Assembly (NCBI RefSeq): GCF_000235425.2
Contig: NZ_KI912266.1
Coordinates: forward strand, 2,060,188-2,124,187
Direction of reading: 5' to 3'
DNA from: Pseudofrankia saprophytica
GTDB lineage: Bacteria; Actinomycetota; Actinomycetes; Frankiales; Frankiaceae
DNA: 64,000 nucleotides
Positions within the stretch are counted from its first letter, which is position 1; every line of letters starts with the position of its first letter. The notes under the pieces were generated by a model. The model was not told the DNA's origin. It made no database searches and saw only the letters and a list, made by a program, of their open reading frames with translations. Position numbers and translations under genes: made by a program. Positions 45,044 through 53,718 of this stretch are shown in pieces.

Positions 45044-45086
45044 CCCGGCATCCCGGTCGCCGACCCCCGAAGACGTCCACGCTGAC

Positions 45087-45209
45087 GCCTGAACTCGACG
45101 CCGAACCCCATCGCCGACTCGCGGCAGCGTTCACCGAGCGGCTATGGCGATCTGATCAGGCCACCAACCTGGCCCCTGCCATGCTTCGAGCCGGCTCAAT
45201 GCAACAGAA
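45087..45209 (+). mobile_element. IS6 right-end remnant
   Basis: Reads LDAEPHRRLAAAFTERL, the transposase C-terminus, then the terminal sequence ending GGCTCAATGCAACAGAACC. Only about 120 bp survive. Confidence 0.
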
Positions 45210-45546
45210 CCGCACCTGGTCATGGTCCGCGAGCTGGGGGCTGAGGTCCGCACGGAGATCGACCGTGTTCACGCGATCGCCGACTGGTCCGGCGGGATGT
45301 CGCTCTCTCCGCCGCTTCCTTGGCCCGCTGCCGCGCCTTCTGCGCCGCCGCCACGTCTAGGCCGTCCGCAGGGCCAGCCCGGGTCGTGTCCGGTGGACTG
45401 ATCCGGCGGAGGGGTGGACCGGGCGTCAAGTTTGGGTATTTTATGCGGTTGGTAACACTTTCGTCCGGCCTAGCGACCGGCTCTGTGGGACTCGTGGCTG
45501 GGGGGCCCGTATCCGTCGAAACCGACAGGACTCCCAGGAGCGACAG
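45210..45546. other. 337 bp between the IS6 remnant and the glycosidase gene
   Basis: No gene recognised; the right part must hold the glycosidase promoter. TTGGGTATTTTATGCGGTTGG at about 45431 is the most AT-rich patch. Confidence 0.
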
Positions 45547-46806
45547 ATGAGGCTAACGTCAGCCGTGCCCACCCGAGATCGCCGGACGGTGCGCCGCCGC
45601 CCTTCGGCCCGGCGAGCCTGGGTGCTCGGGGTCGCGTGCGCCGCCGCGGTGGCGGTCGCCGGCTGCGAACCGATCGCACCCGGCTCATCCGGGCCTGTCA
45701 TCACGCCGAACCCGACCGTCACCTCCGCGGTGCCGACGACACCGGGCGCCTCTACCTCGACGACCTTCTCCAGCAGTCCGTCACCCACCGCGCCCCCAGC
45801 CACCTCGACCGCCACGCCGTCGGCTTCCGCCGCCGGCACCGGGACCGGGAACGGAAGCGGGTTGCGGGTCTCCGGCACCTCCATCGTCGACGCCTCAGGG
45901 TCGCAAGTTCGGCTGCTCGGGGTGGACCGGTCCGGTACCGAGTACGCCTGCATCCAGGGTTGGGGGCTGTTCGACGGACCTAGCGACGACGCCTCGGTGG
46001 CGGCCATCGCATCCTGGAAGGCCAACGTCGTGCGGGTCCCGCTGAACGAGACGTGCTGGCTTGGGATCAACGGCGCGCCCTCGCAGTACTCCGGTCAGGT
46101 GTACCGGCAGGCGATCGTCGATTACGTCGGCCGGCTGAACGCGCACGGCATGGCCGCCGTCCTCGACCTGCACTGGTCCGCTCCGGGAACGGAGAAGGCC
46201 ACCGGCCAGCGGCAGATGGCCGACGCCGACCACGCACCCGACTTCTGGCGGTCGGTCGCCATGACGTTCAAGGGCAACTCGTCCGTCCTGTTCGACCTTT
46301 ACAACGAGCCGCACGACATTTCGTGGCCCTGTTGGCGCGACGGCGGCGACTGCGGCACCGGTTACCAGGTGGCCGGGATGCAGGACCTGATCGATGCGGT
46401 GCGTGGCACGGGAGCAACGAACATCGTCCTCGCGACCGGCAACGGATGGGGTGGCGACCTCACCGGCTGGTTGGCGAACAAGCCCTCGGACCCGACCGGC
46501 AACCTGGCCGCCGGCTGGCACATGTACGACTTCGGCGGGTGCACGACGCTGTCCTGCTTCGACACCCAGATCGCGCCAGTGTCGGCGGTCGTCCCGCTGG
46601 TCGCCGGTGAGTTCGGGGATACCGACTGCAACCATAATTTCAGCGACCAGACGATGAACTGGCTCGACAGCCACGGCGACAGCTACCTGGGGTGGGCCTG
46701 GGACACCTTCGACTGCGGAAGTTTCCCAGCGTTGATCAAGGACTACTCGGGCACGCCGACCGCCTACGGCGAGGGCTTGCGCGCTCACCTAACCTCCGTC
46801 CGGTGA
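45547..46806 (+). CDS. secreted GH5-family glycosidase (cellulase-like) lipoprotein
   Basis: 419 residues from ATG 45547 with CAGGAG 7 bases upstream. Signal peptide with lipobox VAGC (Cys40), then a Ser/Thr/Pro linker to about residue 98. The TIM-barrel GH5 domain follows: VRLLGVDRSGTEYACIQGWG, VVRVPLNETCWLG, AAVLDLHWSAPG, the acid/base Glu254 in DLYNEPHD and nucleophile Glu355 in PLVAGEFGDTD, then YLGWAWDTFDCG. Cysteine pairs suggest disulfides, fitting export. Expected to cleave beta-1,4-glucans or related polysaccharides at the cell surface. Carried inside the att-flanked region; possibly of interest for plant contact, which is inference. Confidence 0.
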   Translation: MRLTSAVPTRDRRTVRRRPSARRAWVLGVACAAAVAVAGCEPIAPGSSGPVITPNPTVTSAVPTTPGASTSTTFSSSPSPTAPPATSTATPSASAAGTGTGNGSGLRVSGTSIVDASGSQVRLLGVDRSGTEYACIQGWGLFDGPSDDASVAAIASWKANVVRVPLNETCWLGINGAPSQYSGQVYRQAIVDYVGRLNAHGMAAVLDLHWSAPGTEKATGQRQMADADHAPDFWRSVAMTFKGNSSVLFDLYNEPHDISWPCWRDGGDCGTGYQVAGMQDLIDAVRGTGATNIVLATGNGWGGDLTGWLANKPSDPTGNLAAGWHMYDFGGCTTLSCFDTQIAPVSAVVPLVAGEFGDTDCNHNFSDQTMNWLDSHGDSYLGWAWDTFDCGSFPALIKDYSGTPTAYGEGLRAHLTSVR

Positions 46807-46904
46807 CGAGCCACCGGACGGCGTCGTCGGCCGCGTCGCCCGCGGCCTGACGCAGCGGAGGCCCGGCGCGGCGGGCCACGACTGTGGGGCTCCAGAACTC
46901 CGAT

Positions 46905-47145
46905 TTGGGCGTTGAGCTGCACGTTTGCGTGTCGGCGGCGCCCGTGTCGGGCAGGCTGGCCGGCATGGTGTGGTCCTTGCTCTACGGTCTGGCGCGCAAC
47001 GTCCTCGGGCTGGTGGTGCTGCGGGTCCGCGGGACAGCGCGAAGGAGGTGGAGATCCTTGTCTTGCGCCACCAGCTCGGGGTCCTAGGCATCGGTACACC
47101 TCGTCCGACCGGATGCTGCTGGCCTGTTTGGCCCAGCTCCTTTCC
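46905..47145 (+). mobile_element. N-terminal remnant of an integrase-core IS
   Basis: VWSLLYGLARNVLGLVVLRV then (frameshifted) KEVEILVLRHQLGVL and YTSSDRMLLACLAQLL, the opening of a transposase related to those at 1471 and 48.7 kb. No catalytic core follows. Confidence 0.
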
Positions 47146-47387
47146 CGTTTAGGTTGGTCTCGCCGGCAAGGTTGGGAGGACGGCTACGCACCGCAATCGC
47201 GGTCGGCGATGGGTCGGCGTGGCCATTGCGGCTGGATGGCTATCGCCGGCAGGGCCGATGTGTGCTCATTGTGTGTACGGACGTCGGGGCGCGATGCGGC
47301 ATTCCGGAACCTTAGATGACAGCAAAATCGGCCGTGACGTGGACGAATACGCAACGCGCGGCACGCGCAAACACGGAGAAATGCAAA

Positions 47388-47462
47388 AATGGCCGTCCTG
47401 TAATCGGGCGGTTAGGGGTTCGAGTCCCCTCGTCGACTCGATCAACATCCCGCTGACCTGCG
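47388..47462 (+). repeat. att-like direct repeat 2: 3' half of a tRNA
   Basis: 73 of 75 bases identical to 38027-38101 and in the same orientation, 9361 bp away. Differences: CCTGTAA for CTTGTAA in the anticodon loop and CGACTC for CGGCTC in the acceptor strand, so neither copy need be functional. Flanked, like repeat 1, by TGTGCTCATTGTG 127 bp before it (47261) and TGTGCTCAT twice just after it (47509-47530). Confidence 0.
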
Positions 47463-47937
47463 GGTTTGCAAGTTTGATCCAGTCTTTTGACGTCGATGAT
47501 CGTCGGCGTGTGCTCATTGTGTGCTCATTCCGTGCGGCCGCGCCATGGATCATGATCGTCTAGGGCTGAGGGCTCTTGACGCTCCGTAATCGTCGCTCGT
47601 GGGTGGTCGTCCGTGGTGCGTCTGCCCCGTGCCTGCCTTGACCGGTCGAGGAGCCGTTGCAGGCTGGGACGTATTCGCTGCCCTCGGTCTCGGTCGGGGC
47701 GAGCTCGCGGTTCTGGGCCTTCGCGTTCACCAGGGAATTTGGCCGCTGGTGCGTGAGAAAGCGGCGGTTCTGGTGTGCCTGCCGGCTTGCCCTTCTGTGG
47801 CCGGGCGGTACGGAGGTCCGGGGTTTCCGGTGGGCGGCCGTCAGGCCGCGAGGCGGGGCCGAGGGTTTGGGGCTCAGGCCACGGTGAACATGGGGTGAGG
47901 CCGTGGGCGCCGGGCGTGGCGCCCACGGCCCCTGCGC
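47463..47937. other. 475 bp, no gene; att arm motifs at its left end
   Basis: Begins with the repeated GTGTGCTCATTGTGTGCTCA (47507-47526). The rest carries long proline/arginine-rich open frames on the minus strand without recognisable protein. Confidence 0.
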
Positions 47938-48330
47938 TCAGCAGTTGCGCAGCGTCGGCGACTGGTTGAGCAGCTGGCCACGGGGTGAGATGAATGCCTG
48001 GTAGCGGTCGCCGCCGACGGCGGCGAGGCGGAACGCGGCGACCCGGTGGCAGTTCTGGAATGCCAGTTTCACGCCGAAGTGCCGCTCCAGACCGCCGCGG
48101 ATCGCGTCGCTGGCCAGCGCCCGCAGCAGCTGCCCCCGCTCCGCCTCGCTCGGTGGCGGAACCTCGTGGTCGGCGAACTCCCCGTCGCCCGTATGCAGAT
48201 CGGCGGCGACCTGGCTGACGACGCTCCAGGCATACGGCAGGGACAGCCGGACGCAGTCGACGAACTCGGTGTCGGGCACCTGGCCCGACTCGGCCTTCTC
48301 CAGCAGAGCGGTGGGGACAGCGAGCGACAT
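47938..48330 (-). CDS. SCO5389-family protein
   Basis: 130 residues from ATG 48330 behind AGGAGGAATGCC. Matches the conserved actinobacterial SCO5389 family as I recall it: ALLEKAESGQVPDTEFVDCV, RLSLPYAWSVVSQVAADL, PPPSEAERGQLLRALASDAI, GLERHFGVKLAFQNCHRVAA, SQ-type end LLNQSPTLRNC. Function unknown; small soluble protein with conserved cysteines (FVDCV, FQNCH, terminal RNC). It looks complete and chromosomal, which places the right edge of the integrated region left of it. Confidence 0.
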   Translation of the reverse strand: MSLAVPTALLEKAESGQVPDTEFVDCVRLSLPYAWSVVSQVAADLHTGDGEFADHEVPPPSEAERGQLLRALASDAIRGGLERHFGVKLAFQNCHRVAAFRLAAVGGDRYQAFISPRGQLLNQSPTLRNC

Positions 48331-48710
48331 GGCATTCCTCCTGGGTGTGTGGACGGTTCGTGTCTCGCGAGCGCGCAGGGTCAGGTGCTCGCGCGTGTCG
48401 GGCGAAGGGCCAGTGGGACCGCCGACGTCCCGCCATGCCCGGCCGTGGGAGGGGGTCAGGCCTCGGAGCGCGCAACGGCCGGCCGGCCGCCGGGGCGGCC
48501 CTCACCGGCGGGATCGCCGCTGCAGCCCTGTCGGTGGGGTAGCGGAAACGAGAGGTCATGGCGACGTTGCCGAGTCGAGCTATCCGACATCGTAACGACA
48601 ACCATTTTCATTAGTGTGCGGCGCGCCGGCACCTCGGGCCGTAGGTCCCGAACACCCCGCGTCCCACACCACGCCGTACCTCAGACCACCACGAACCGTG
48701 ACCGTGTGCT
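48331..48710. other. 380 bp upstream of the SCO5389-family gene
   Basis: Presumed promoter region; no supportable gene. A moderately AT-rich patch CGTAACGACAACCATTTTCA lies at about 48591. Confidence 0.
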
Positions 48711-49947
48711 TGCCAAAAATTGCGTCCGGGCTGGTCAGGCGGCGTGTTCGTACTCGTGGAGGATGCCGCCGAGCTGGTCGCGTCGGCGGATGTCGAGGTG
48801 GGCGAGCCGGTCCGTATCGATGATCGGTTCGGGTAGCGGCTGGAGCGGTCTGGCGTTCGCGATGCCCTGGTGGGGCCGATGTGAGTTGTAGAACGCCTCG
48901 TATGCACGGAGGGCGTGCAGAAGATGCCGCTGGTTGTAGATCAAGGTTCGGTCGAGGAGTTCCTTGCGGCAGTTCCCACCCACCGCTCCATGATGGCGTT
49001 CATGCGAGGGACTCGGACGCCGCTGCGGACAACCTTGATCCCTGTGTCGGCGAGGATCGCGTCGAACAGCACCGGGTATTTTCCGTCTCGGTCGCGGATG
49101 AGGTAACAGGCGGTCGAGCCGGTGTCCTGGAGGTCCATGGCGAGGTTGCGGGCGGCCTGGGTCACCCACGCTGCGGTGGGGTGCGCGGTGGCGCCGAGGA
49201 TCCGGATCCGGCGGCTGGAGTGTTCGATCACAGCGAGGATGTACAGGCGTGTCCCGGTCAGGGGCACGGTTTCGATGAAGTCGGCGGCGAGGATCGCGTG
49301 GGCTTGGGCGCGGAGGAAGTCGGCCCAGGTGGTCGCGGTCCGCTCGGGTGCGGGGTCGAGTCCCGCCTGGTGCAGGATTTCCCAGACCGTGGACGGGGCG
49401 ACTTTGATGCCGAGGACGAGGAGTTCGCCGTGGATCCGGCGGTAGCCCCAGCTGCTGTTTTCCCGGGCCAGGCGCAGCACGAGGATGCGGATCGAGGCCA
49501 CGGTGCGGGGCCGGCCCCGCCGTCTGGGACGGGAGGCGGCGGCGTGGCGGCGGGCGAGCAGGGCGCGGTGCCAGCGCAGGACGGTATCCGGGCGCACGAG
49601 TAGCCGCAGTCTGTGCAGGGTTGGCTTCGGCAGCGTGCGCAGGAGCGCGGCAAGCAGGGCGCGGTCGGCGGGCTGGAACTGGATGCGTTGGCCGTCGAGC
49701 TGGCGGTACAGCACGGCGATCTGGTGTCGCAGGGTGAGGATCTCGATGTCCTTGTCGCGGTCACCGCGGGGCAGCAGGCGCAGCAGCGCGAACGCGTTGG
49801 TGACGCCGAGGTAGGTCAGCCGAAGCAGCACGAAGCAGGATCCTCACGCAGCAGCGGGCCTCGATGGGAGAGGGCCGGGCGCTGGCGCGCCACGCTCGGT
49901 CCCGACGGCTGCGACCGGCCTGACCAGGGCGGACGGAATTTTCGGCA
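48711..49947 (-). mobile_element. 1237-bp insertion sequence, copy 2
   Basis: Left end TGCCAAAAATTGCGTCCGGG and reverse-complemented right end TGCCGAAAATTCCGTCCGCC. Same length and gene layout as copy 1 at 29806-31042; terminal repeats differ by a few bases. Confidence 0.
48735..49831 (-). pseudogene. integrase-core transposase of the 1237-bp IS, frameshifted near its end
   Basis: Starts MLLRLTYLGVTNAFALLRLL. HTH region NSSWGYRRIHGELLVLGIKV, first Asp in LAADFIETVPLTGTRLYI, second in YLIRDRDGKYPVLFDAIL. The frame breaks at about 48978 right after MNAIMERWVGT, where one base is missing compared with copy 1, so the Glu-containing end (KELLDRTLIYNQRHLLHAL; FYNSHRPHQGIANARP) is in another frame. 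Damage is at a different place from copy 1. Confidence 0.
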
Positions 49948-50167
49948 GGGACACCGTCGCCGCGAACGGACGGGCAGACCCTCCGAGGCCCGTGCCCGTT
50001 TCAGACCCGGCGTACCAGGGCAGCCGCGGAGGCCTGATCCCTCCCAGCAACGACGCCCAGCGCGCAGCCCGCGTGCCGTAGGCGGAAACCTCGCCGACCT
50101 GCATGCGAAGACGGCCTGGTCGAATTCGGCGACCTCGATCAGCTCTGCCGGGCGACCCGGCGCCGGA

Positions 50168-51442
50168 TCAAGCCCGGTCACCGGCAATCGGCGAGGTTCC
50201 GCCGGCTGCGCGTTCCTTGACCAGTATGCCCAGTCGCAGGTTCTCGACCTTGTTTTCCTGGACGAAGGGAATCCATCGTGGTTCCTGGAGGAGCTCGATC
50301 TCGTCGCATCGTTCGACGAAGACGGCGAGCGCCTCTTCGATGGTCGCTCGGGACATGGCGTGGCCGAGACAGACGTGGGGGCCGATGCCGAAGCTCAAGG
50401 AGGCGTTTTGGGGGTCGCGTCGAATGTCGAAGTGTTCGGCGTCGTCGCCCCAGTGGCGCGGGTCGCGGTTCACGGCGCCCACGACGACGGTGATGTGAGT
50501 GCCGGCGGCGAAGTCCCTGTCGAAGGCGTGGGTGTGGTTTGCGGCCTTTTGGCCGATGGCGTTGATCGCGGGTCGGTAGCGCAGCGACTCCTCGCTGGCG
50601 CCCTTCTTCCACGCGTCGGGGTTGCTGCGCAACAGCTGGGCCTGCTCGGGATGGCGAGCGAGCTCCGCCATCCCGCTGGCGATGATGCTCGCCGTGCTTG
50701 TCCCGGAGCCGAAGATGGACGAGAAGAGGGTGATCAGTTCGCCCTCGGTGAGTCGGCCTTCTTCGTTCTGAGCTTGGACGAGGTGGGTGAGTAGGTCATC
50801 GCGTGGTTGCTGACGGCGCCGGTCGTAGAGCATCGCCGTGTGATCCATGGCCGCCTGGATGTACGTGTTGACCATTGCCCTGGTTTGTTCGGTCATCTCG
50901 CCCGGTCCGAAGGCGTCGATCACCGTGGAGCCGCCGGCAGGGTTCATGGTGTTGCCAAGCTCGTCCTCGTCAACACCAAGGAAGTCCATCATCACGAGAC
51001 GAGGCAGCAGGTAGGCGTAGTCGAGTCGTCCTTCGATCTCGCGGACGCCCAGCTTGGCGTCGAGCAGCGCGTGGGCGTGGTGGCGGATGAGGGGCCGCAG
51101 GTCGTCCGTCTTCCGCTTCGACAGCGCCCACGCCGCCAGTGATCGGACGCGGCGGTGGTGTTCGCCTTCCATCACGCCGATGCGGCTGCTGCCCCAGGTG
51201 TGTAACGGATCTCCCGGCTGGAACCCACGCGCCTCGAGCACCTCGATGCCGTGCTGGATGAACTGCGTGCCCCGCACGGTCTCGAACGCGTCATCCCAGC
51301 GCAGCAAGGCGGGCAGGCCCTGGGGCGTTCTGGCTAACCGGTGCCGCTCGCGAAGCTCGCGCAGCACCGGGTACGGGTCCTGCCACCACGCCGGGTCGTC
51401 CATCGGAATCGTCGGCAGGTCCTCGACCTCGACCGTCACCAT
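50168..51442 (-). CDS. cytochrome P450
   Basis: 424 residues. I take ATG 51442 (MVTVEVEDLPTIPMDDPAWW) because AAGAGG lies 6 bases upstream; the ATG at 51448 overlaps that site. ExxR is in ASEESLRYRPAI; the heme-thiolate motif SFGIGPHVCLGHAMSR places the ligand at about Cys358. The I-helix reads FSSIFGSGTSTAS: the Thr is kept but the usual acid (AGxE/DT) is Gly, so proton delivery may be unusual. Soluble bacterial CYP with no fused reductase; needs ferredoxin partners, not seen nearby. Divergent from a TetR gene 84 bp away, which likely controls it. Substrate unknown; the neighbours suggest steroid, terpenoid or aromatic catabolism. Confidence 0.
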   Translation of the reverse strand: MVTVEVEDLPTIPMDDPAWWQDPYPVLRELRERHRLARTPQGLPALLRWDDAFETVRGTQFIQHGIEVLEARGFQPGDPLHTWGSSRIGVMEGEHHRRVRSLAAWALSKRKTDDLRPLIRHHAHALLDAKLGVREIEGRLDYAYLLPRLVMMDFLGVDEDELGNTMNPAGGSTVIDAFGPGEMTEQTRAMVNTYIQAAMDHTAMLYDRRRQQPRDDLLTHLVQAQNEEGRLTEGELITLFSSIFGSGTSTASIIASGMAELARHPEQAQLLRSNPDAWKKGASEESLRYRPAINAIGQKAANHTHAFDRDFAAGTHITVVVGAVNRDPRHWGDDAEHFDIRRDPQNASLSFGIGPHVCLGHAMSRATIEEALAVFVERCDEIELLQEPRWIPFVQENKVENLRLGILVKERAAGGTSPIAGDRA

Positions 51443-51473
51443 TCGCATCCTCTTGGCTCGTCGACCCAGAACC

Positions 51474-51507
51474 TGCCGGACCTGGCAATCTTGCCGTATC
51501 CGGCAGC
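51474..51507. promoter_or_regulatory. operator between P450 and tetR
   Basis: CTGCCGGA (51474-51481) and TCCGGCAG (51500-51507) form an exact inverted repeat around an inner GGCAATCTTGCC pair. It sits 20 bp ahead of tetR and about 32 bp ahead of the P450 start, the usual place for TetR control of divergent genes. Confidence 0.
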
Positions 51508-51526
51508 TTTCCCTAGGGTGGGGGCC

Positions 51527-52216
51527 ATGTCAACGGCCGGGCTGCGGGAACGGAAGAAGGCGGCAACCAGGTTGGCGCTGAGCCAGGCAGCCCTGTCGCT
51601 GATGCTCGAGCGCGGGCTCGACGCCGTCACCGGCGACGCCATCGCCGAAGCCGCCGGCGTCGCTCCCCGGACGTTCCGTAACTACTTCTCCAACAAGGAG
51701 GAGGCGGTGCTGTTCGTCCTGGAACGAGCGCAGAGCGACTACGTCGAGACATTCCTGCTCCGCGACCCCAACGAACCCGTCCTCGACTCACTCGAGGCGG
51801 CCGCCATTGGCCTGGTCGAAGCCACCGACTCCCTCGAGCAACTCATCGCCGCCACCCGCCTCACGGCGCGCAACCCTGCACTTGTCGTCCACCGTGCAGC
51901 CTCGCGCGACCAGGCAACGACGGATCTCCTGCGTGAAGTCGCGGTCCGCACGGGCACAGACCCCCACCGCGACCTCTATCCGCGACTCGTCGTCCACGCC
52001 GCCGACGCCGCGGTCCTGTCCGTCGTCGGGCTGTACGCCAGCAAGCAGGTGCCCCGGTCCGAACTGGCCCACCTCATCCGAGCCGGATTCGACCAGCTCC
52101 GCCTAGGGCTCGCACTCCGTAACGGCCCTGCGAATCGCGGGAACGATATTGCTGACGAACATGAAGACCAACATCGAAAACAAGGGTCACACGATGACGA
52201 GGGAGCCTGGGAGTGA
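51527..52216 (+). CDS. TetR-family regulator, coupled to a binding protein
   Basis: 229 residues from ATG 51527. HTH: LRERKKAATRLALSQAALSL, AIAEAAGVAPRTFRNYFSNK. C-terminal helical ligand domain (EQLIAATRLTARNPALVVHR) and a hydrophilic tail. Its stop overlaps the GTG of the next gene (GTGA), so regulator and binding protein are translated together. Probably senses a substrate related to the P450/uptake function. Confidence 0.
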   Translation: MSTAGLRERKKAATRLALSQAALSLMLERGLDAVTGDAIAEAAGVAPRTFRNYFSNKEEAVLFVLERAQSDYVETFLLRDPNEPVLDSLEAAAIGLVEATDSLEQLIAATRLTARNPALVVHRAASRDQATTDLLREVAVRTGTDPHRDLYPRLVVHAADAAVLSVVGLYASKQVPRSELAHLIRAGFDQLRLGLALRNGPANRGNDIADEHEDQHRKQGSHDDEGAWE

Positions 52217-53568
52217 CGAGGCACGGTCTCGCGACCGAGGGCGGGTCGCCAGTGGCGTCGCGCGGAGCGGCTCACGGGGCGACGAAGGCCGCGGGCCGGG
52301 GTCGGCTGCGCGCCCACACGGCGGCCTCGGCCGCGTTTCTGGTCGCCGCGTCGACCGTGATGGGCTGCAGTTCCTCATCGTCCAACGCGACGGGTAGCCA
52401 CTCGTCGTGCACGACCGGGGTGCCTGGCGTGACGGGTGACTCCATCAAGATCGGACTCGTCCTGCCCGACACCGGCGGCGCTGTCGCTGAGGCCTTCCGG
52501 CCGGCGCGCGGGGCGGTGGAGGCGCGCATCGACAAGGAGAACGCCGCTGGCGGCGTGTACGGCCGCAAGATCGATCTCACCTGGCAAGACGACGAGGCGA
52601 ACGTGAACGTGTTCACCAATGCCGTGCAGCACCTCGTCACGGCCGACCAGGTCTTCGGCCTGATCGCGCAGACGGTCAGCCTCACCGACGAGTCCGCGAG
52701 CTGGCTCCAGACGAAGGGTGTCCCGATGGTGGGCCTCCCCTCCAGCCCGATCTGGAGTAACTACAGCAACCTGTTCCACTTCGGCTCGCTGTACAACAAG
52801 GGCGGCGCTGTCGACACGTTTGGCCGCTACATCAAGGCCCAAGGTGGCACCAAGGCACTCCTCGTGATCGACCCGACCTCGCAGACCTCCGCGGACCTCG
52901 CCGGCCAGTTGGTCGCCAGCGTGCGCAGCCAGGGGATCGCCGTCGTGGGGGAGACGCCCTACACGCAGGACGTCTCCGACCCGGCCAAGGTGGCGACCCA
53001 GCTGCGCCAGGACGGGGCCGACACCCTGATCGGCGCGACTCAGGCCGATGCCTTCATCGACATCTATGCCGCCGCCAAGGCCGCCGGTGTCAACCTCAAG
53101 GTCGCGCTCAGCTCCAGCAACTACGGCCCCACCGAGATCCAGCAGCGGGGTAAGGATATGGCTGGCATGTCGATGACCATGGCCTTCCAGTCGTACACGA
53201 CGAACTCGCCGGCCATCCAGGCCTATCGCGATGCCATAACCACCTATTCCCCGGAGACGACGAGCCCGTTCGACGACGTCGCGATCGTTTCCTACGCGGC
53301 GGCGGATGAGATGATCAAGGGCCTGCAGCTGGCCGGCCCGTGCCCCACGAGACAGTCGTTCATCACCAACCTGCGGAAGGTGACCAGCTACGACGCAGGC
53401 GGCCTGCTCGCTCCGACCAACCTGAGCCGGCCACACGACCCGGTGTCCTGCTTCAACTTCCTCAAGGTGAACGCGACGGGCGACGGCTACGCGACGGTGC
53501 CGGGCAACACTCCGACCGGTTTCTGGTGCGGCAACCCGGTCCCCGCCTCCACGGCCACCGGCTCCTGA
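52213..53568 (+). CDS. LivK-type substrate-binding lipoprotein
   Basis: 451 residues. GTG start overlapping tetR. N-terminus with signal peptide and lipobox-like VMGC (AFLVAASTVMGCSSSSSNAT), then a type I periplasmic-binding (Peripla_BP_6) fold: SIKIGLVLPDTGGAVAEAF, DKENAAGGVYGRKIDLTWQD, TKALLVIDPTSQTSADLAGQ, ADTLIGATQADAFIDIYAAA. Expected to capture a small organic ligand for an ABC importer or to act as a sensor. A paralogue lies at 57396. No permease or ATPase gene is linked. A strong terminator follows. Confidence 0.
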   Translation: MTRHGLATEGGSPVASRGAAHGATKAAGRGRLRAHTAASAAFLVAASTVMGCSSSSSNATGSHSSCTTGVPGVTGDSIKIGLVLPDTGGAVAEAFRPARGAVEARIDKENAAGGVYGRKIDLTWQDDEANVNVFTNAVQHLVTADQVFGLIAQTVSLTDESASWLQTKGVPMVGLPSSPIWSNYSNLFHFGSLYNKGGAVDTFGRYIKAQGGTKALLVIDPTSQTSADLAGQLVASVRSQGIAVVGETPYTQDVSDPAKVATQLRQDGADTLIGATQADAFIDIYAAAKAAGVNLKVALSSSNYGPTEIQQRGKDMAGMSMTMAFQSYTTNSPAIQAYRDAITTYSPETTSPFDDVAIVSYAAADEMIKGLQLAGPCPTRQSFITNLRKVTSYDAGGLLAPTNLSRPHDPVSCFNFLKVNATGDGYATVPGNTPTGFWCGNPVPASTATGS

Positions 53569-53573
53569 AACAC

Positions 53574-53622
53574 GCGGCCGTCGAGGGGGTGGGCTGAGGA
53601 CGGTCACCCCCTCGACGGCCGC
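53574..53622 (+). terminator. terminator after the binding-protein gene
   Basis: Stem GCGGCCGTCGAGGGGGTG with complement ending at 53622, loop of about 13 bases, 6 bases after the stop codon. Confidence 0.
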
Positions 53623-53718
53623 CCTCTTCGTCCGCCGCGGTAGCGGTCAGCGTTCTATGCCGCCCGTTGGCGCACGACGACTCCACCATCCAGAGTTCCG
53701 TTGCGGAGGGCATTCCTC

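Noticed and set aside
47525-48601. Minus-strand frame of 358 codons
   Set aside because: Proline/arginine-rich low-complexity sequence overlapping the clear SCO5389-family gene in another frame.
52375-53607. Minus-strand frame of 410 codons opposite the binding-protein gene
   Set aside because: Sense strand has lipobox and binding-protein fold; the antisense frame has no motif.
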